Notes: generated from the letters alone by a model not told the origin. DNA of 64,000 nucleotides from Diphasiastrum complanatum (GCA_029204225.1 MU832540.1:1-64000), one strand, 5' to 3'. Positions 44,846 through 56,698 are shown, numbered from the stretch's first letter. Translations and numbers: made by a program.

Positions 44846-45908
44846 AACTAGCAATACTTCAGATCCCTATTAGTCCATTTAGCGTTGGGGGCTAAATGGC
44901 AAGGTACGCTTAGGATTAAAGGTATTGCCCTTGGATTAGGACAGACAAGTGATTATACCTTAGTCGGAGGTATGGAGTCATGTAACCCTTGGATAAGGGG
45001 TACCCTTAGTATTAAGAGTAGGTGCCTTAGATTAAAATACTAGTGTCCTTGGTTAAGGGTAGGTAGGTGTCTATGGAACCTAGAGAGGTGTTAGAAAGTC
45101 ATTGGATGACTATTTTTCTAAACCTTGGGCCTCAATCTTGAACCATATCATTTTATTGGTCTAAGACCAAAGCATACTTGCACAACTTGGGCATTGGGAC
45201 CTAGTAGGAGGGCGCCCTCCCAAAGGGTCCATTGAGTTTGCAACTCCCACAAGAAAGGCATTCATAGAGTCATAGGTTATGGAAGGAGTCTCTTGACATT
45301 CCATAACCTATGGAGGCTCTTGGAGATTCTTAAACTCCCCTAGGCTTCTCTCTCTCTCTCTCATTGGATGAGCATAGAACTCCATAGTGCATTGGAGGGG
45401 TCCATGGGCCATCTATATGAGGGTAGTAGGCCGCCCATTGGGAAGGGGAGATATCTCTTGTTTGCTTTGCTTATGCTCTAGTGTTGCTACTACTGTGTAG
45501 AGTGCTTTCTTGTGGTAGTATGCTTAGGGTCTGGATCTTGCTTATGGTATGGGACATAAGTAGGGTTTGGATCTTGGGTATGCTATGGAGTGTTGTGGTA
45601 TGCTTGTGATTTGTTTATGGTTAGCAAGGGGGTGCTAGATAGGTCTTGCTTGGAGCTTGGATCTAGCTATGGTTGGGTGGTGAATACTTGAGGCCAGCTT
45701 GTTATCTATCTTTGTGTTTAAAGAGTAGGGACAGGGGTGGAGGAGAGATCCTTGGAGGCTTGCAGATCCTTACTTGCAGGTGGAGGCATCCTAGCTTGGA
45801 GTTGGGGAGCATCTTGGAGCTTGCAGGTTGCTTGGAGGACATTTGAAGGCTCTACCTTGGATTTGGAAGACTTCCTCACTTTCTACTTGTAAAAGTGGTA
45901 TCAAAGCT
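44830..45908 (+). repeat. LTR-C (5' LTR) and primer-binding site
   Basis: Begins TGTTACATACC at 44830. The primer-binding site TGGTATCAAAGCT lies at 45896-45908 (one mismatch to the tRNA-iMet consensus in the first 12 bases), so the LTR ends about 45894. A (CT)n run sits at 45350-45361. No second copy of this LTR is in the window. The last bases are not a canonical CA, so the right end may be off by a few bases. Confidence 0.6.
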
Positions 45909-46909
45909 AGACAAAGGATGGTAACCTTTCTAACCTTCTTCAAGTTCTATTAAGATCACCAACTAAATTTTTTTGGGAAAGATTATTGGCTCTTCTAGTT
46001 GTAGGTAGCTTGCAGTTGAAGTACCCAATGAATCTAGTTCTCTTCGGAAGAGAGTAATGATACTTATAGAATTGTATAGGGGCTGATCTTTTATCATGTT
46101 AGAGAAGTTTTAAAATGGGCTTTGGGTTTGTAAAAGTTCTAAAAAAAGATTTGTGGGATGGGTAGAGGAAGTCTTCATCTACATACACAAACTTTTTCTT
46201 GCAAAAAGATTGATTCTAGCTATGTGGTTTGATCAAAACTAGTGTTTTTTTGCATAAATGAAGCGTTTGAAGTTCTGTTTTTCAAACTTGTAAATCTGGA
46301 AATCAGATCTGAAAAGTGAAGTTTTCATCCAAACTTTATTAGTTACACCTTTATCTCTCTTAGTTTCATGAAAATGGCAATGTAGGAAGGGAATGGTAGT
46401 GTAACTTTGTGCATAAAACAAGTTTTGAAGTTCTGTTTTTTGTCATTATGAAGTAATGATTTCCAGATCTGTAAATCTGAAAATCAGATCTGAAAATTAA
46501 AGTTTTCATAAAGCTTCATTAGTTATCCATTTCTAGACACTAATTTCATGGATTTGGAGATCTAGAATAGTGAGACATGTGAAAACGTTGGTTGCTTTTG
46601 AAATGACAAATGGAATTGGAATTGGAATGAGAACTTTATGTAAAAATTAGCTTGGTATAGTTAATTGAAGTTTACATAAAGATTTGGTTTTCATTTTTTG
46701 CTTTTGATTAAGGCAAATGTAGATTCTTGTTGTTTTTTCTCTTAAGCTTGGATTGAGCTTACAAACAATAAGATTGAATGAATAGAAGTAAATGCTTTTT
46801 ATTTGCATTGGATGTAAGAATTGAAGCATTTCTATCATTCTAATTTGAGCACTTGTTGTGTATTTGCATAATAGGAAAACACACAAGCAATCTCAATAAA
46901 TCAAATCAA
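45909..46909 (+). other. Leader between LTR-C and gag
   Basis: AT-rich, with no supported ORF. It contains diverged direct repeats around GAAGTTCTGTTTTTC (46269, 46428) and CAGATCTGAAAA (46305, 46485). Confidence 0.4.
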
Positions 46910-47548
46910 TGAAAACCCAACATTTGACCTATCAAACTCATCCAATGTGGCACAAGCTCTTGAACTTTCATACCAACAAATTCAAGCCACTATTAAGCAT
47001 CTTCTTGAAACTAATCAAGAAACCAAGACTTAGAATCTAGGTTAGCCAATCAGAGGAAGCATGTAGTTCCACCTCCCGTAAAAGTGTTTAAGAGGGAAAA
47101 GAAAGATAAGAACTTACAAGTGGTAAGTTGTTGGCTAAATGTTTACTTTGCCATGAACCAATTCCCTGAATCTAACAAGTTATCCACTGTCACCATGTTC
47201 CTTGAAGGAAGAGCCTTAGTTTGGTGGGATGACTTAGTTGCAAAGGGCAATCAACCTTGTACATGGGACGATTTTTGCAAGCTTTTTAGGGATTGTTTTC
47301 TACCACTTTTAGATGACTATGAACACTTTCAAAAGTTGAGTCATCTAACTATGAATAAAGGTTTGGAACAATTTATTCAAGATTTTCATGAGTATCTGAA
47401 TCCACTTTATAGCAATATTCCGCCTAAGGTACAAATGTTAATGTTCATTGATGGGTTATCAAAAGTTTATCAATTATGGAAATTTTGTAGTTGTGCTCAT
47501 TTGAATTCAAGAAAATTTATAGAAAAACTTTCCTATTTACCATTGTGA
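46910..47548 (+). pseudogene. Gypsy gag fragment downstream of LTR-C
   Basis: The N-terminal helix is NVAQALELSYQQIQ near 46950. From 47084 an open frame gives the capsid core: WLNVYFAMNQFPES, FLEGRALVWWDDLV, TWDDFCKLFRDCFLP and MFIDGLSKVYQLW, the standard retrotransposon gag arrangement. It ends in a 52-bp tandem duplication that shifts the frame. No zinc knuckle, protease or pol follows. Instead the sequence passes into the LTR-B-family accessory ORF, so two families may have recombined here. Confidence 0.75.
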
Positions 47549-47595
47549 TCATTTGAATCCAGGAAAATTTATAAGAAAACTTTCCTATCTACTAG
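47492..47595. repeat. 52-bp tandem duplication, diverged
   Basis: Units at 47492 and 47544 sharing TGTGMTCATTTGAATYC and AAAACTTTCCTATYTAC. It disrupts the gag frame. Confidence 0.75.
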
Positions 47596-47738
47596 CTAAA
47601 CACATTTATCAACTAAACACTTTAATTTATGTGCATTCCAACCAAGAATGAGTTCCACTTCATATATAAAGTAGGATACTCAAATATATAACATGGTACC
47701 CCTCCGAAGCTCAAGAGGCCGATACCTCCAAGGCCCAG

Positions 47739-50235
47739 TTGCTAGACACAAGGCAACAAAGGATGCAAAGAAAGCTTCATGCTAGGAGCACATCTCCAGC
47801 AGGATCAGTCTCAGATGGTTCCACTTTTGATGATGGAAGCTCATCCACGGCCTCACAACAACACTCGTCACCCTCACATGTCATCGACGGGGGTGATGGA
47901 GCAACGACATCTATAGCAGCCCCAATTATGACAACATCACAACTTGCTGCTCAACCAGACAAAGTCACCACCCCACCCACATTGATTACCACGCCAACAC
48001 CACCAACATCACCACTGGCACAAGTTTTGGGGGGGGGAGGAGTGGGGATATCTAGTCCCCAAGACACGGAAGTGGCTCAGCAACCACAAGACCAACAACC
48101 ACAGGCCCAACAAGTCCACACATTCGACACATCGTGATATTTTGATGTTGCGGACCTGATGAAAATAAGTGACGACGAGCCAGAGAAGGTGGAGCAGCCA
48201 GGAAGAAGTCTGACCCCTCCACTAACCACCACCACCACAACGGTTACTAACATCATCCCTCCACTCCCTCCACCCCCACCTCCATCTTCAGCTCTAACAC
48301 AACGTTTATTTTTTGGTTTAGCCTCACCATCCCACACTCTAGATCAGTACCCAACCCTCACTAACCCTGAGAAGCTCACCAAAGCAGCCAAGCACTCAAT
48401 GATTGGCCTATCCGAAACGAGCTACCATATGCATTGGTTGGTAAGCTCGAGAGCAAGGTCCAGCATGAAGACCAAGAAATTGTGCAATATCAGAGGTTGG
48501 CTAAAGAGAGAGAAAAAGAGACAGTCGAAATCAGATCCGTGATGGATGGGCAAAAGACCACTCTGGAAGAGGTCCAGCAGCAACTAAAGCACCAGATGGT
48601 CCAACTCGACCAAGTACAAGACGGATCATTGGGTGCAATGATAGTCGATGCTCCTCTAGTCAAGCCCGAAGATATTCAATTCCAGGCCCCACAGGCCTTA
48701 GCCATCTGGATTGAAAAGTACGTATGCTTGATCCAAGAACGAGAGGCCGAGAAGAAAAATTTTGAAAATATTGTGGCCAAGCAAGAGAAGATCATCATGA
48801 AGTACCAGAAGCAGTTGGAAGACACAACGAAGGCCCTACAGCAAGTCTTGGACAAGGTGAACCAATTGTGGGACACGACGTGCAAGGCCCAAGCAGACGC
48901 TCATTCAAAGAAGCCACAGGACGATGATGGGAGTGATGGAGCAGAGAATCAAGGCGCGGGTGGCCAGAGAGCTGATGCTGCTTCCAGGACTTTTTCCCAA
49001 CCCCCTCCCACTTTTAACCCCTTCTCCTACTCTGCTTTTAATTTTTTCGAAACATTTATTCTCACTTACCCTACTTTTTCATCTTCCCTCTCTCCACCAC
49101 CTCCTAGCAAACTAATGGGCCCATCAAAAGGTCCAACTGACACATACAAAGCCCGACGGGACGAGTTCCTTCAACAACTCCACTCCCCCAGTGCGGCGTA
49201 TAACTTGTTAAACCCACCGCCTCCTAAACATGTCGTTCCCGCATCTCTCTCTCCAGATCACTCCATCCCTGACCTTCCAAAAACTAACACCGACATTGGG
49301 GGTGATGATGACTTCCTGGCAGATCAACCGGAAACCAGAAGGTTCTCACCCAAGCAAGACATGGGTGCAGCTGAACCATCAACAAGCAAGAGAGCCAAAG
49401 AAAAAGATATGGGCACCAAGGCCCTAGATGATTACTTGGCAAGGCCATCAAAACTATGTAGTACAACTTCCCCTACCATGCCCAGAGGCAAAATGGCGGA
49501 CACCAGAGAGTCAGAGAAGTTCGAGAGAAAATACCCTCCCAACATAAGGGGAGGCAAAGAGGATATAGATCAAAGCCAATACTCCACCAGGGCCGAGATC
49601 ATTGCGGCATTACAACCGCAACCAGAGTGGCGAAATAAAATCCTGAAAGATAGTAGGCGGCTCCAAGAATACCTGAAGGCATCGGCATGAAAGCGAGTGG
49701 ATCCCTTCTACATGCCACTCAAACGCAGAAATCCATGGCCGGTAGAAAAGCCATGGGTAGAGTTGGTAAACTGGCCAGTCATTCCGAGAATTTCAGAGAG
49801 AACCTCCCCTGATGATATGAGGTTGTAGTTACTCAACTTCGGACAGAAGTAAAAAACAAGTGCCGATCTTTGCGTGCAAGAAAGTGCCGAATATTACATA
49901 TCTATGGCCTTTCTGATGCAGCAAGATCATTTTTGGGATTGAGGCTTAGATCCCATCAAGATCAACCCCAATGTAGCCCTCCAGTCAGAAGAAGACCATG
50001 AGATGATGGCCCGGCTATACTGCAGCGCGGCCTTCATGTCATCACGACATGTGACCATGGTGGAAGACTGACAAGAAATGGGCTTTTTGGAAAAGATAAG
50101 AGAATACCTGGGGCCTTTCAACTTTGGAAGTAAGCTCTGCTTCCAAGTGTTTGAAGCCCTGGGGCGAAAGATGAGCGAGAGAAATCAAACAGCACGACGA
50201 CGAGGTGAGCAGGACTCGCAAGAAGTTCTCAAGAG
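47739..50235 (+). pseudogene. Retroelement accessory ORF, copy 3 (longest)
   Basis: The N-terminal part (47739-48137) is Ser/Thr/Gln/Pro-rich low complexity. After a TGA and a frameshift the frame 48434-49690 (418 residues) begins with a Glu/Gln-rich coiled coil (about residues 1-165), then a Pro-rich linker. The C-terminal region follows: RAEIIAALQPQPEWRNKIL; after a TGA, RVDPFYMPLKRRNPW and ELVNWPVIP; then GLDPIKINPNVALQ and MMARLYCSAAFM near 49990; and MSERNQTARRRGEQD to about 50235. Coil, linker and C-terminal blocks align in order with 28905-30195. LTR-B copy 3 starts 170 bp later, so the ORF is the last gene of an LTR-B-family element. Unknown function, three or more disabling changes. 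Confidence 0.65.
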
Positions 50236-50406
50236 GGCTGGAATGTAGCGGCCAATTGAGAGACTTCCAATTTTGAGAAATAAGTGTTGCGGATAATAAG
50301 CACCTGATTTTACGGAAGCGAACGAAGATCCACGCTTTTCCAAGTGCCAAGCGGAAAGACATCACCGGTGTTGCAGTGGGTCCTGCAACAGATTAGGGGT
50401 GGATAA

Positions 50407-51150
50407 TGTTAGCGGATTCCAGAGAATTCCCAAATACCGAGCCAAGCTGAAGACACAGAATATCTCTCACCCATGACCGAGGAGGTCTCAGAAGAAGCTA
50501 AGAGCCGAGCATGAGAGCCGAGAAACTACTAGCTAAGGTGACAGTGAATTATCTATGTGAGCCTACATGGTGTATCCCAGAGAAGAAACCACCATGTAGG
50601 AGCTAGTCATATTTCCTAGGCTTTGTAAATAAAGGTAGACCCCCCTTAAATAATTTAGAGTGAGCCACCTTTTTATGGTGACCTTTAGTGGAAGGGCAAA
50701 ATCCACATGTAATTTCTAGTTTGGTGGAATTGCCACTTGGGCTCCACATGGGCAGCCTTCTTGCTTATTTAAGGGCCCCTCTCTCTTGTGAGGGAGCTTT
50801 GAATGTATTGTCAAGTTCTCTTGAGTAAATAAAGAAGATCCTCCACGAGTTCTTGATAATTGCTAAGCTCCTTGTTCATGGCAATGTTCTTGAGTGAAGT
50901 TTCTATGAGCATGCTTTGATTTCCTTTGTATTGTGGATTAGCTAGGTTCTTGTTTTCTCTCTTGTTTTAGTTGTGGATTAGAATTTATTCCTTGTTTATG
51001 GAATAAGGTAGGAATCAGCATTCAAGTAAACTAAATAGGCTGGACTTGTGGTGTAGATCTTGCATATTTTCTTACATTCCAGTTCTTGATTGTTCTTGGA
51101 CATTCTAAGCATCAAGAAATGGGTGTTTCTTGATTCTTGGACTATTAGAA
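50407..51150 (+). repeat. LTR-B copy 3
   Basis: Begins TGTTAGCGGATTCC after ATTAGGGGTGGATAA. It follows LTR-B copy 2 throughout, including GTCAAGTTCTCTTGAG and GAAGATCCTCCACGAG. The right edge is approximate. Confidence 0.8.
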
Positions 51151-52060
51151 TGCTGTTAGAAATTTAGGATTTTTGTTTCTTGTTTCTTGGTTGAGTAGTT
51201 TAATCTAGTTCTTGTTTGTTTCTGATTAGGTAAAGAGTTTGTAGAACTGCTCCCTGATCCAGAACGTTGATCTTCTTGAGCTAGGACTGGTTGCATGACT
51301 TGTGTATGCATGTAGCTAAGAATCAAATCTGTCTCTCCCCACTGACAGGCTAGGGAATACTCGTTGATGTATGAGGAAACACTTCTGCTGGTAACCGTTC
51401 TAATAGGAAGTCCAGAATCATAAGAACCGTAACTAACAAAAGAACGAAGAAAGAACAATAAGGAAGAAGTAAAAGAAGAAAGAAAAAACGTGTTCACAGA
51501 TTCAGTGAAATCTGTGAACAAAAAGTTTGAAGCACATTACGCTTGCACTCATTCTGATAATCTGCTGGCAGACCTAGGATAAAATGCCACAGTGCCAGTT
51601 TGCATCGAATGAGAGAACTTTGTTCCACAAATCCATAAAATCTTGTAGGTACGAGTCCAAACTCCGAGTATCCATTTTGTAGTTGACAAATCTTTGGTAG
51701 AAGTCTAAGTCATCCACAACCACAAACATTCTAAACACGTCCATGCACTCTTCCCATGTGGTAGGTTTTGGTTGTAGGTCACGCCACCATGATGAAGCTT
51801 TCCCTTGAATGGTCATAATAACACTCTCAATCTTTTTAATCTTTTAGAAATTCCATGTACATTAAAATATCTGGTCCACTTGGTTAACAAGTCATCTACA
51901 ACCTCGGGTTTTTTCTCTTTCTTCTCCCTTGAAATTGATTCAGACTGAAAGCCCAAATTTGGTACGGATAGAATTTTCACTTGATTCAACGGTACTTCCA
52001 TCTGTTAATCCCTTAAAGGTTCATGTTGTTTATTTCATTTAGCTCTTGGCTTAATGATTG
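51151..52060 (-). pseudogene. Gypsy gag fragment, minus strand
   Basis: On the minus strand, 52001-51813 (EVPLNQVKILSVPNLGF, LLTKWTRYFNVHGI) and 51816-51574 (MTIQGKASSWWRDLQ, TWEECMDVFRMF, MDTRSLDSYLQDFMDLW) form a capsid core in two frames. 51521-51156 is Ser/Thr-rich without recognisable motifs. It is a separate element from the plus-strand gag at 47 kb, and is bounded on the right by the copia insertion at 52061. Confidence 0.65.
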
Positions 52061-52065
52061 GCAAA

Positions 52066-52712
52066 TGTGAAAGATTTCAGATCATTATGATCCAATCCAC
52101 TTGAAATATCTTGGGCTACCAAGAGAAAATACTCTACCAATCTCACCAGTGTAGAAAAATCAGCATCTCCACACAAAGTGAGATGCAAAATCTAATAGAA
52201 CTTGATCAAACATGAATCAAATGATAAATTACTGTTGTTGTCCATACAAAACCAGCAAGCTATTGTATTTCACGCGTGTGGATCCAAAAATAACAAATAT
52301 AGATCATTCTACACATAGAATTGCATGCAATCACAAGTATAGTGCACCAATGGATAGCAGAGCCCAAGAGAACCATGTATAAGCATGAAATGAGATAGAG
52401 AAGAGAAAAATATGTCTCTCCACGAGTTACATCCTTTAATAATAGGTCCAGACCCTATTTGGCCACTTGGCTTTCCCTCCAAAATGCTAACCCTACTATT
52501 TTTGGGTCTAGATTCAAAGTACCCAACATCAAATTTGAATCTACTCAAACTCGCCTTCTAAATTTCCCACACTTTCAAAAAGTGTTTATTTAAATGACAT
52601 TTAGACTAATGAACTTTAAAAATTCAATCTCTAAGTCTAGAAACAAAGTTGGCCTCAATATGTCAAATATGAAAATAAAGCAAATATGATCAAACTAGTT
52701 GAATCTTTCACA
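52066..52712 (-). repeat. Copia 3' LTR
   Basis: 647 bp, starting on the minus strand TGTGAAAGATTCAAC at 52712. It differs from the 5' LTR mainly by scattered substitutions and one extra stretch (GTCCAGACCCTATTT near 52446) absent from the other LTR. Confidence 0.9.
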
Positions 52713-52722
52713 CTCCCTCTTC

Positions 52723-52880
52723 AACTAGTTTTAGCACAGACTTTGATAGCACTCCAAGTGAAGTCCTATGCTCCATGAACAAGTCTTTTTCCAATGCTTT
52801 GGTGAAGATATTAGCTACACATTCCCTTGAAGACACATGTTGAAGCTCTACCTCCTTTGCAATGACTTGCTCCCTCACAA
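52723..52880 (-). pseudogene. Copia RNase H C-terminal end
   Basis: The minus strand reads QHFVREQVIAKEVELQHV, then NIFTKALEKDLF and SLGVLS, the standard end of copia pol. It is all that remains of RNase H, and lies directly before the polypurine tract. Confidence 0.8.
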
Positions 52881-53490
52881 AATGTTGCAATACCACTTCA
52901 ATGAGCCATGAAAAATCACATAGCATGTAAATGAGATGATTCCACCATGCTTCCAGCTCTGAACTCTCTGGAAAAATACAGCAAACAAACAATAAATGTG
53001 AGTGATCAACTTTTGCTTGCATGTTTCCTCCTTTGTCCTTTGTTGCCATGTATCCACCATGACACTCCATGAATGAGCCTCCATCTCCATCTTGCCATAA
53101 GATGTCATCATCACTTGATGACTTGGCCATGAATGAGTGACATAATGAGCCTCCAGTAGCTTCATTTCCATTAGCAAAATCAGCCAAAAATGCTAGTACA
53201 AATCCAACATCAAAATGATGTTCACCAATGTAGCTAGTTTGACCATATCTTGACAATTTGCACACATCCACATGAAAATGCTCAAACATGAGATAGAACA
53301 AGTAAAGTAGACTTGAACAACACTTCCTTGATTCTCCTTGAGTCTTCAATAAGCTGAAAAAATAGATTCATAACATCTTTGCCAATTGACTCTCCTTTGA
53401 TGCTCTTGACTAGCTCCAAATTGCCAACTTCCTTTTTGCCTTGTTGAAGCCCTTTGAGATCAACCTCTTGATCATCAACTTGACCATCAA
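52881..53490 (-). other. Unrelated sequence replacing copia RT/RNase H
   Basis: Where RT and RNase H should be, the minus strand instead has a frame reading VDLKGLQQGKKEVGN, SIGKDVMNLFFQLIED (53490-53290) and then HVDVCKLSRYGQTSYIGEH, FVLAFLADFANGNEA. Two related GGAGGCTCATT phrases occur at 53149 and 53074. None of it resembles RT or RNase H. It may be a captured fragment of a host gene or another repeat. Confidence 0.45.
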
Positions 53491-53491
53491 A

Positions 53492-53868
53492 TTATTTGAA
53501 CAAAATTTGTTTTCCAGATCTATTACTTGATTTTACAGCAAGATAACATCCATCCACTTGCGTAGCTCCATCTACACAAGAAGATCCTCCAAAAGATGTT
53601 TCATTCTTCATAAGAGCTTGATACTCAAGATCCATTGCTTGGATCCACTCCTCTTCTTTCCTTGTTTGATCTACACTTGTAGGTTCATCAAAAGAGGTTA
53701 GAAAAGCAACATAATTTCCAGAAACTACTTGCTTATCCTTTTGATCATATGTGAGCCTCAAAGATACTTGTCTTTCTCTTGATGTTCTCCTTGGCTTTTG
53801 ACTTGATGAAGGTCCATCATCATCACCATCCAAAGTAGGATCTTTTCCATCAACATCAAGAATGTTAG
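53492..53868 (-). pseudogene. Copia linker and start of RT
   Basis: The minus strand has a Ser-rich linker (DDDGPSSSQKPRR) and then EEEWIQAMDLEYQALMKNET, the usual copia RT entry. It ends abruptly after NETSF, precisely where the inverted plus-strand segment (LPKDKKAIGCKW) would continue. Confidence 0.75.
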
Positions 53869-53869
53869 A

Positions 53870-54690
53870 TCAATCCACACCATTATCAATCATGCTTGAA
53901 GACATTTTTGGAATGTTCCCCTCATCAAAGATGACATCTCTACCAACAATCACTTTGCTAGTAGAAGGAATGTAAACCTTGTAGGTTTTACTCACCTCAC
54001 TATATCCAACAAAACTACGTCTTCTTGAAGATGGATCCTCCTTGGTCCTATCATCAAGAGTAACGTTGACATAGCATGTGCATCCAAAGGTTCTTAGAAA
54101 GTTGACACTCGGCCTCCTCTTGAATAGCATCTCAAAAGGTGTCCTTCCATCCAAAATAGCACTCGGCCACCTATTGCACAAGAAATTGGCACACAACAAA
54201 GCTTGATCCCAAACTGCTTTGTCAAGGTTAGCACTTAACTTCATGGCTTTGGCACTTTCACATATAATCATATTCTTCCTTTCAGCCACTCCATTTTGTT
54301 GTGGGGTCCTTGATGCTGTATACTCCCTCTTGATCCCATGCTCATCACAAAAGGCCTTGAACTTGGTAGATATGTACTCACCACCATTGTCACTCCTTAA
54401 GCACTTGATCCTTGTGGAAAGTTGGTTCTCCCTTGCATTCTTGAACTTGACAAAGACATCATACACTTCATCCTTGCTCTTTAGTAGATAGATCCAACAA
54501 AATCTATTAAAATCATCAATGAATGTTACATACATCTTAGCTCCACTATTGCTAATTGTAGTAAATCCATGAATATTCAAATGTACAAGTTGAAAAGGCT
54601 TTGTAGATCTAGATATAGATCTAGTATAAGGTAGTCTATGTGACTTAGACAAAGCACAAGACTCACAAACATATTTGATGCCACAGTTGC
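53870..54690 (-). pseudogene. Copia integrase
   Basis: Minus strand: the zinc-binding end CESCALSKSHRLPY, then the core with VTFIDDFNRFCWIYLL (first Asp), LRSDNGGEYISTKF (second Asp), TPQQNGVAERKNM (Glu), and post-core FEMLFKRRPSVNFL and RSFVGYSEVSKTY. All three catalytic acids are present and the frame is open over about 270 residues. The N-terminal side is cut at about 54690 by the inverted RT segment. Confidence 0.9.
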
Positions 54691-55378
54691 CTAAGGACAA
54701 GAAAGCTATTGGATGCAAATGGATCTTCAAGGTGAAGACAAACCAAGATGGATCTATCAACAAGTACAAGGCAAGGCTAGTGGCAAAAGGATGTGCTCAA
54801 CAACAAGGAATTGACTGTGATGAGACCTTTGCACCCGTGGCAAAGATGGTAAGCATTTGAGTCATCAGTTCACTTGCTACACTTTATGGATGAGATCTAT
54901 GGCAAATGGACATTTCAAATGCATTCTTGAATGGTGATCTTGAGGAGGAAGTATACATGGAGCAACCCGAGAGCTACATTTCATCAACAAAGCCAAATCA
55001 TGTGTTCTACAAAAGAGTTTGTATGGTCTTAAGCAAGCATCAAGGAGTTGGTATGCGAAGCTGTTACACTTTTTTACTCCCTCAAGGCTTTGTTATGAGT
55101 GAGTATGATCATTCACTTTATTATAGGTTTGCTGGAAATGATGTTACCATCTTGCTAATCTATGTGGATGATATCATCTTGAGTGGTGGAGACAATCAAA
55201 ATGTGAAGGATATCAAGAATGCTCTTAAGAAGGAGTTTGAGGTGCATGATCTTGCTAATTTGCATTATATTTTAGGAATAAAAGTCATTAGTCTTCAATC
55301 TACTTTCATTTGTCAAGAGAAGTATGCTAATTCTATTCTAGAAAGATTTCATATGGTAGATGCAAAAGCTATTGATTG
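54690..55378 (+). pseudogene. Copia RT, inverted relative to the element
   Basis: Plus strand: LPKDKKAIGCKWIFKVK, YKARLVAKGCAQQQGID, ETFAPVAKM, then MDISNAFLNGDLEEEVYM, the active site LLIYVDDIILSG near 55155, HYILGIKV and KYANSILERFHM. The catalytic YVDD is intact. One TGA (54859) and a frameshift near 54890 disable it. It begins where the minus-strand RT start stops, and is cut at about 55378 by the protease segment in the opposite orientation. Confidence 0.85.
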
Positions 55379-55785
55379 CGATGGAATGGATGATACAAGT
55401 CCATGTTGCCCCTTGATTGTAGCATTCAGCCTGTACAATTTTGTATTGGGCTCCCTTACTCCATCCGCAATAACTTTGAACTTTTGGTTCACATCTTTTA
55501 CAAAACAACGATCATGGGCCAATTCTACTTTCAACTTTTGATCGGTAATGACTCCAACAGAAAGTAGATTTTTCTTCAAACTTGGTACCTCCCTGATCAT
55601 CCTGCTTTTGCCATCAGGTAGTTGGACTAAAACGATGCTTATCCCCTTGATCATGCACACATCGCCATTTGCTTGTGAAACGGACGTTCCATTATCCAAC
55701 ACTTTCAAGCTATTGAACCAATTCTTGTTACATGTCATGTGTCTTGTGGCTCCCGAGTCAACATACCACACTTGATCATTCACCT
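55379..55785 (-). pseudogene. Copia aspartic protease and pre-integrase region
   Basis: Minus strand: MNDQVWYVDSGATRHMTCN, with the DSGA active site, then LPDGKSRMIREVPSLKKNLLS and the pre-integrase GVREPNTKLYRLNATI. The frame is open through the region. It is embedded between two plus-strand RT pieces. Confidence 0.85.
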
Positions 55786-55920
55786 ATGGAGTCTCATGTA
55801 AAGCTAACTATAAGAGGTAATGAAAGATCCTTCGGGGACATTACTCTCTATAGGAAGCTAGTTGGTTCACTCATATATCTAACCATTACTAGACTTGATC
55901 TAATTTTGATGTCACAATAA
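55786..55920 (+). pseudogene. Copia RT tail, inverted
   Basis: Plus strand: PMESHVKLTIRGNERSF, TLYRKLVGSLIYLTITRLDL, the next part of RT after 'ILERFHM' at 55360. It is separated from that part by the protease block in the opposite orientation. Confidence 0.8.
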
Positions 55921-56698
55921 TCTCTCTTCTTCTTGTAGCACTCACTTGCAAAGTGTTCTTTGATGCCACAATAGAAGCACTTGAGCTTTGATCTATCCTT
56001 CTTTTTGTCACTTGAAGAAGCATCCACTTGATCTTGCCCTTTGACCACTTACTTTTGGTTTTGCCCTTGAATTTTCCCTCTGCGAACATAGCATCCTCTT
56101 GAAGTGTCGATGTAGATCCACCTCTTGCTTGAAGCCTATATTCTTCATTGATCAAGATCTCTTGAAGATCCATCAAACTTGGCAAAGTCTTTTGAATAGC
56201 AATACTTTGAACAATGTTAGAATGAGCATCCAACAAGCCATTAAGAACAGCTTGAACAAGCTCTCCATTCCCAATCCTCTCATCAATGCAAGCTAACTCA
56301 TCATTCAAAGCCGTCACTCTCAAAACAGAAATATTTGGACTCTCTTCATTCTTTTGCAAACATTGAAATATTTGCCTTCTTGGAGTCAACGCTCTAGAAG
56401 TAGACTTGGATTCATAAAGCTTCACTAATGAATGCCAAACATCCTTTGACGATGTGCACTTACCAACTTCTTTGAGAAATTCATTGGTAACATTCATCTT
56501 GATCATGTGTAATGCTATTTTGGCCCTCTTGTCATACCTCATTTGTTCTTGTTGTATTGCTGGCCTCTCCAGACCTACAACAATATCCAAAACATCATTC
56601 ATCTCAAGAAGTGATTCCATCCTCACTTTCCACAATGAATAGTTATTTGAGGTAAGCCTATCATTGGCTTCCAACATGACTCCAATTGAGGTTGCCAT
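55921..56698 (-). pseudogene. Copia gag with CCHC knuckle
   Basis: The minus strand starts at the ATG at 56698 (MATSIGVMLEANDRL). The capsid region includes NNYSLWKVRMESLL, DVWHSLVKLYES and NGLLDAHSNIVQSI, in the usual copia gag order. A frameshift near 56040 separates the CCHC knuckle (CFYCGIKEHFASEC, about 55985-55940). The primer-binding site is 560 bp upstream. Confidence 0.85.

Noticed and set aside
48077-48337. Minus-strand Val/Gly-rich ORF
   Set aside because: It is a shadow of the Thr/Pro/Gln-rich accessory ORF on the plus strand.
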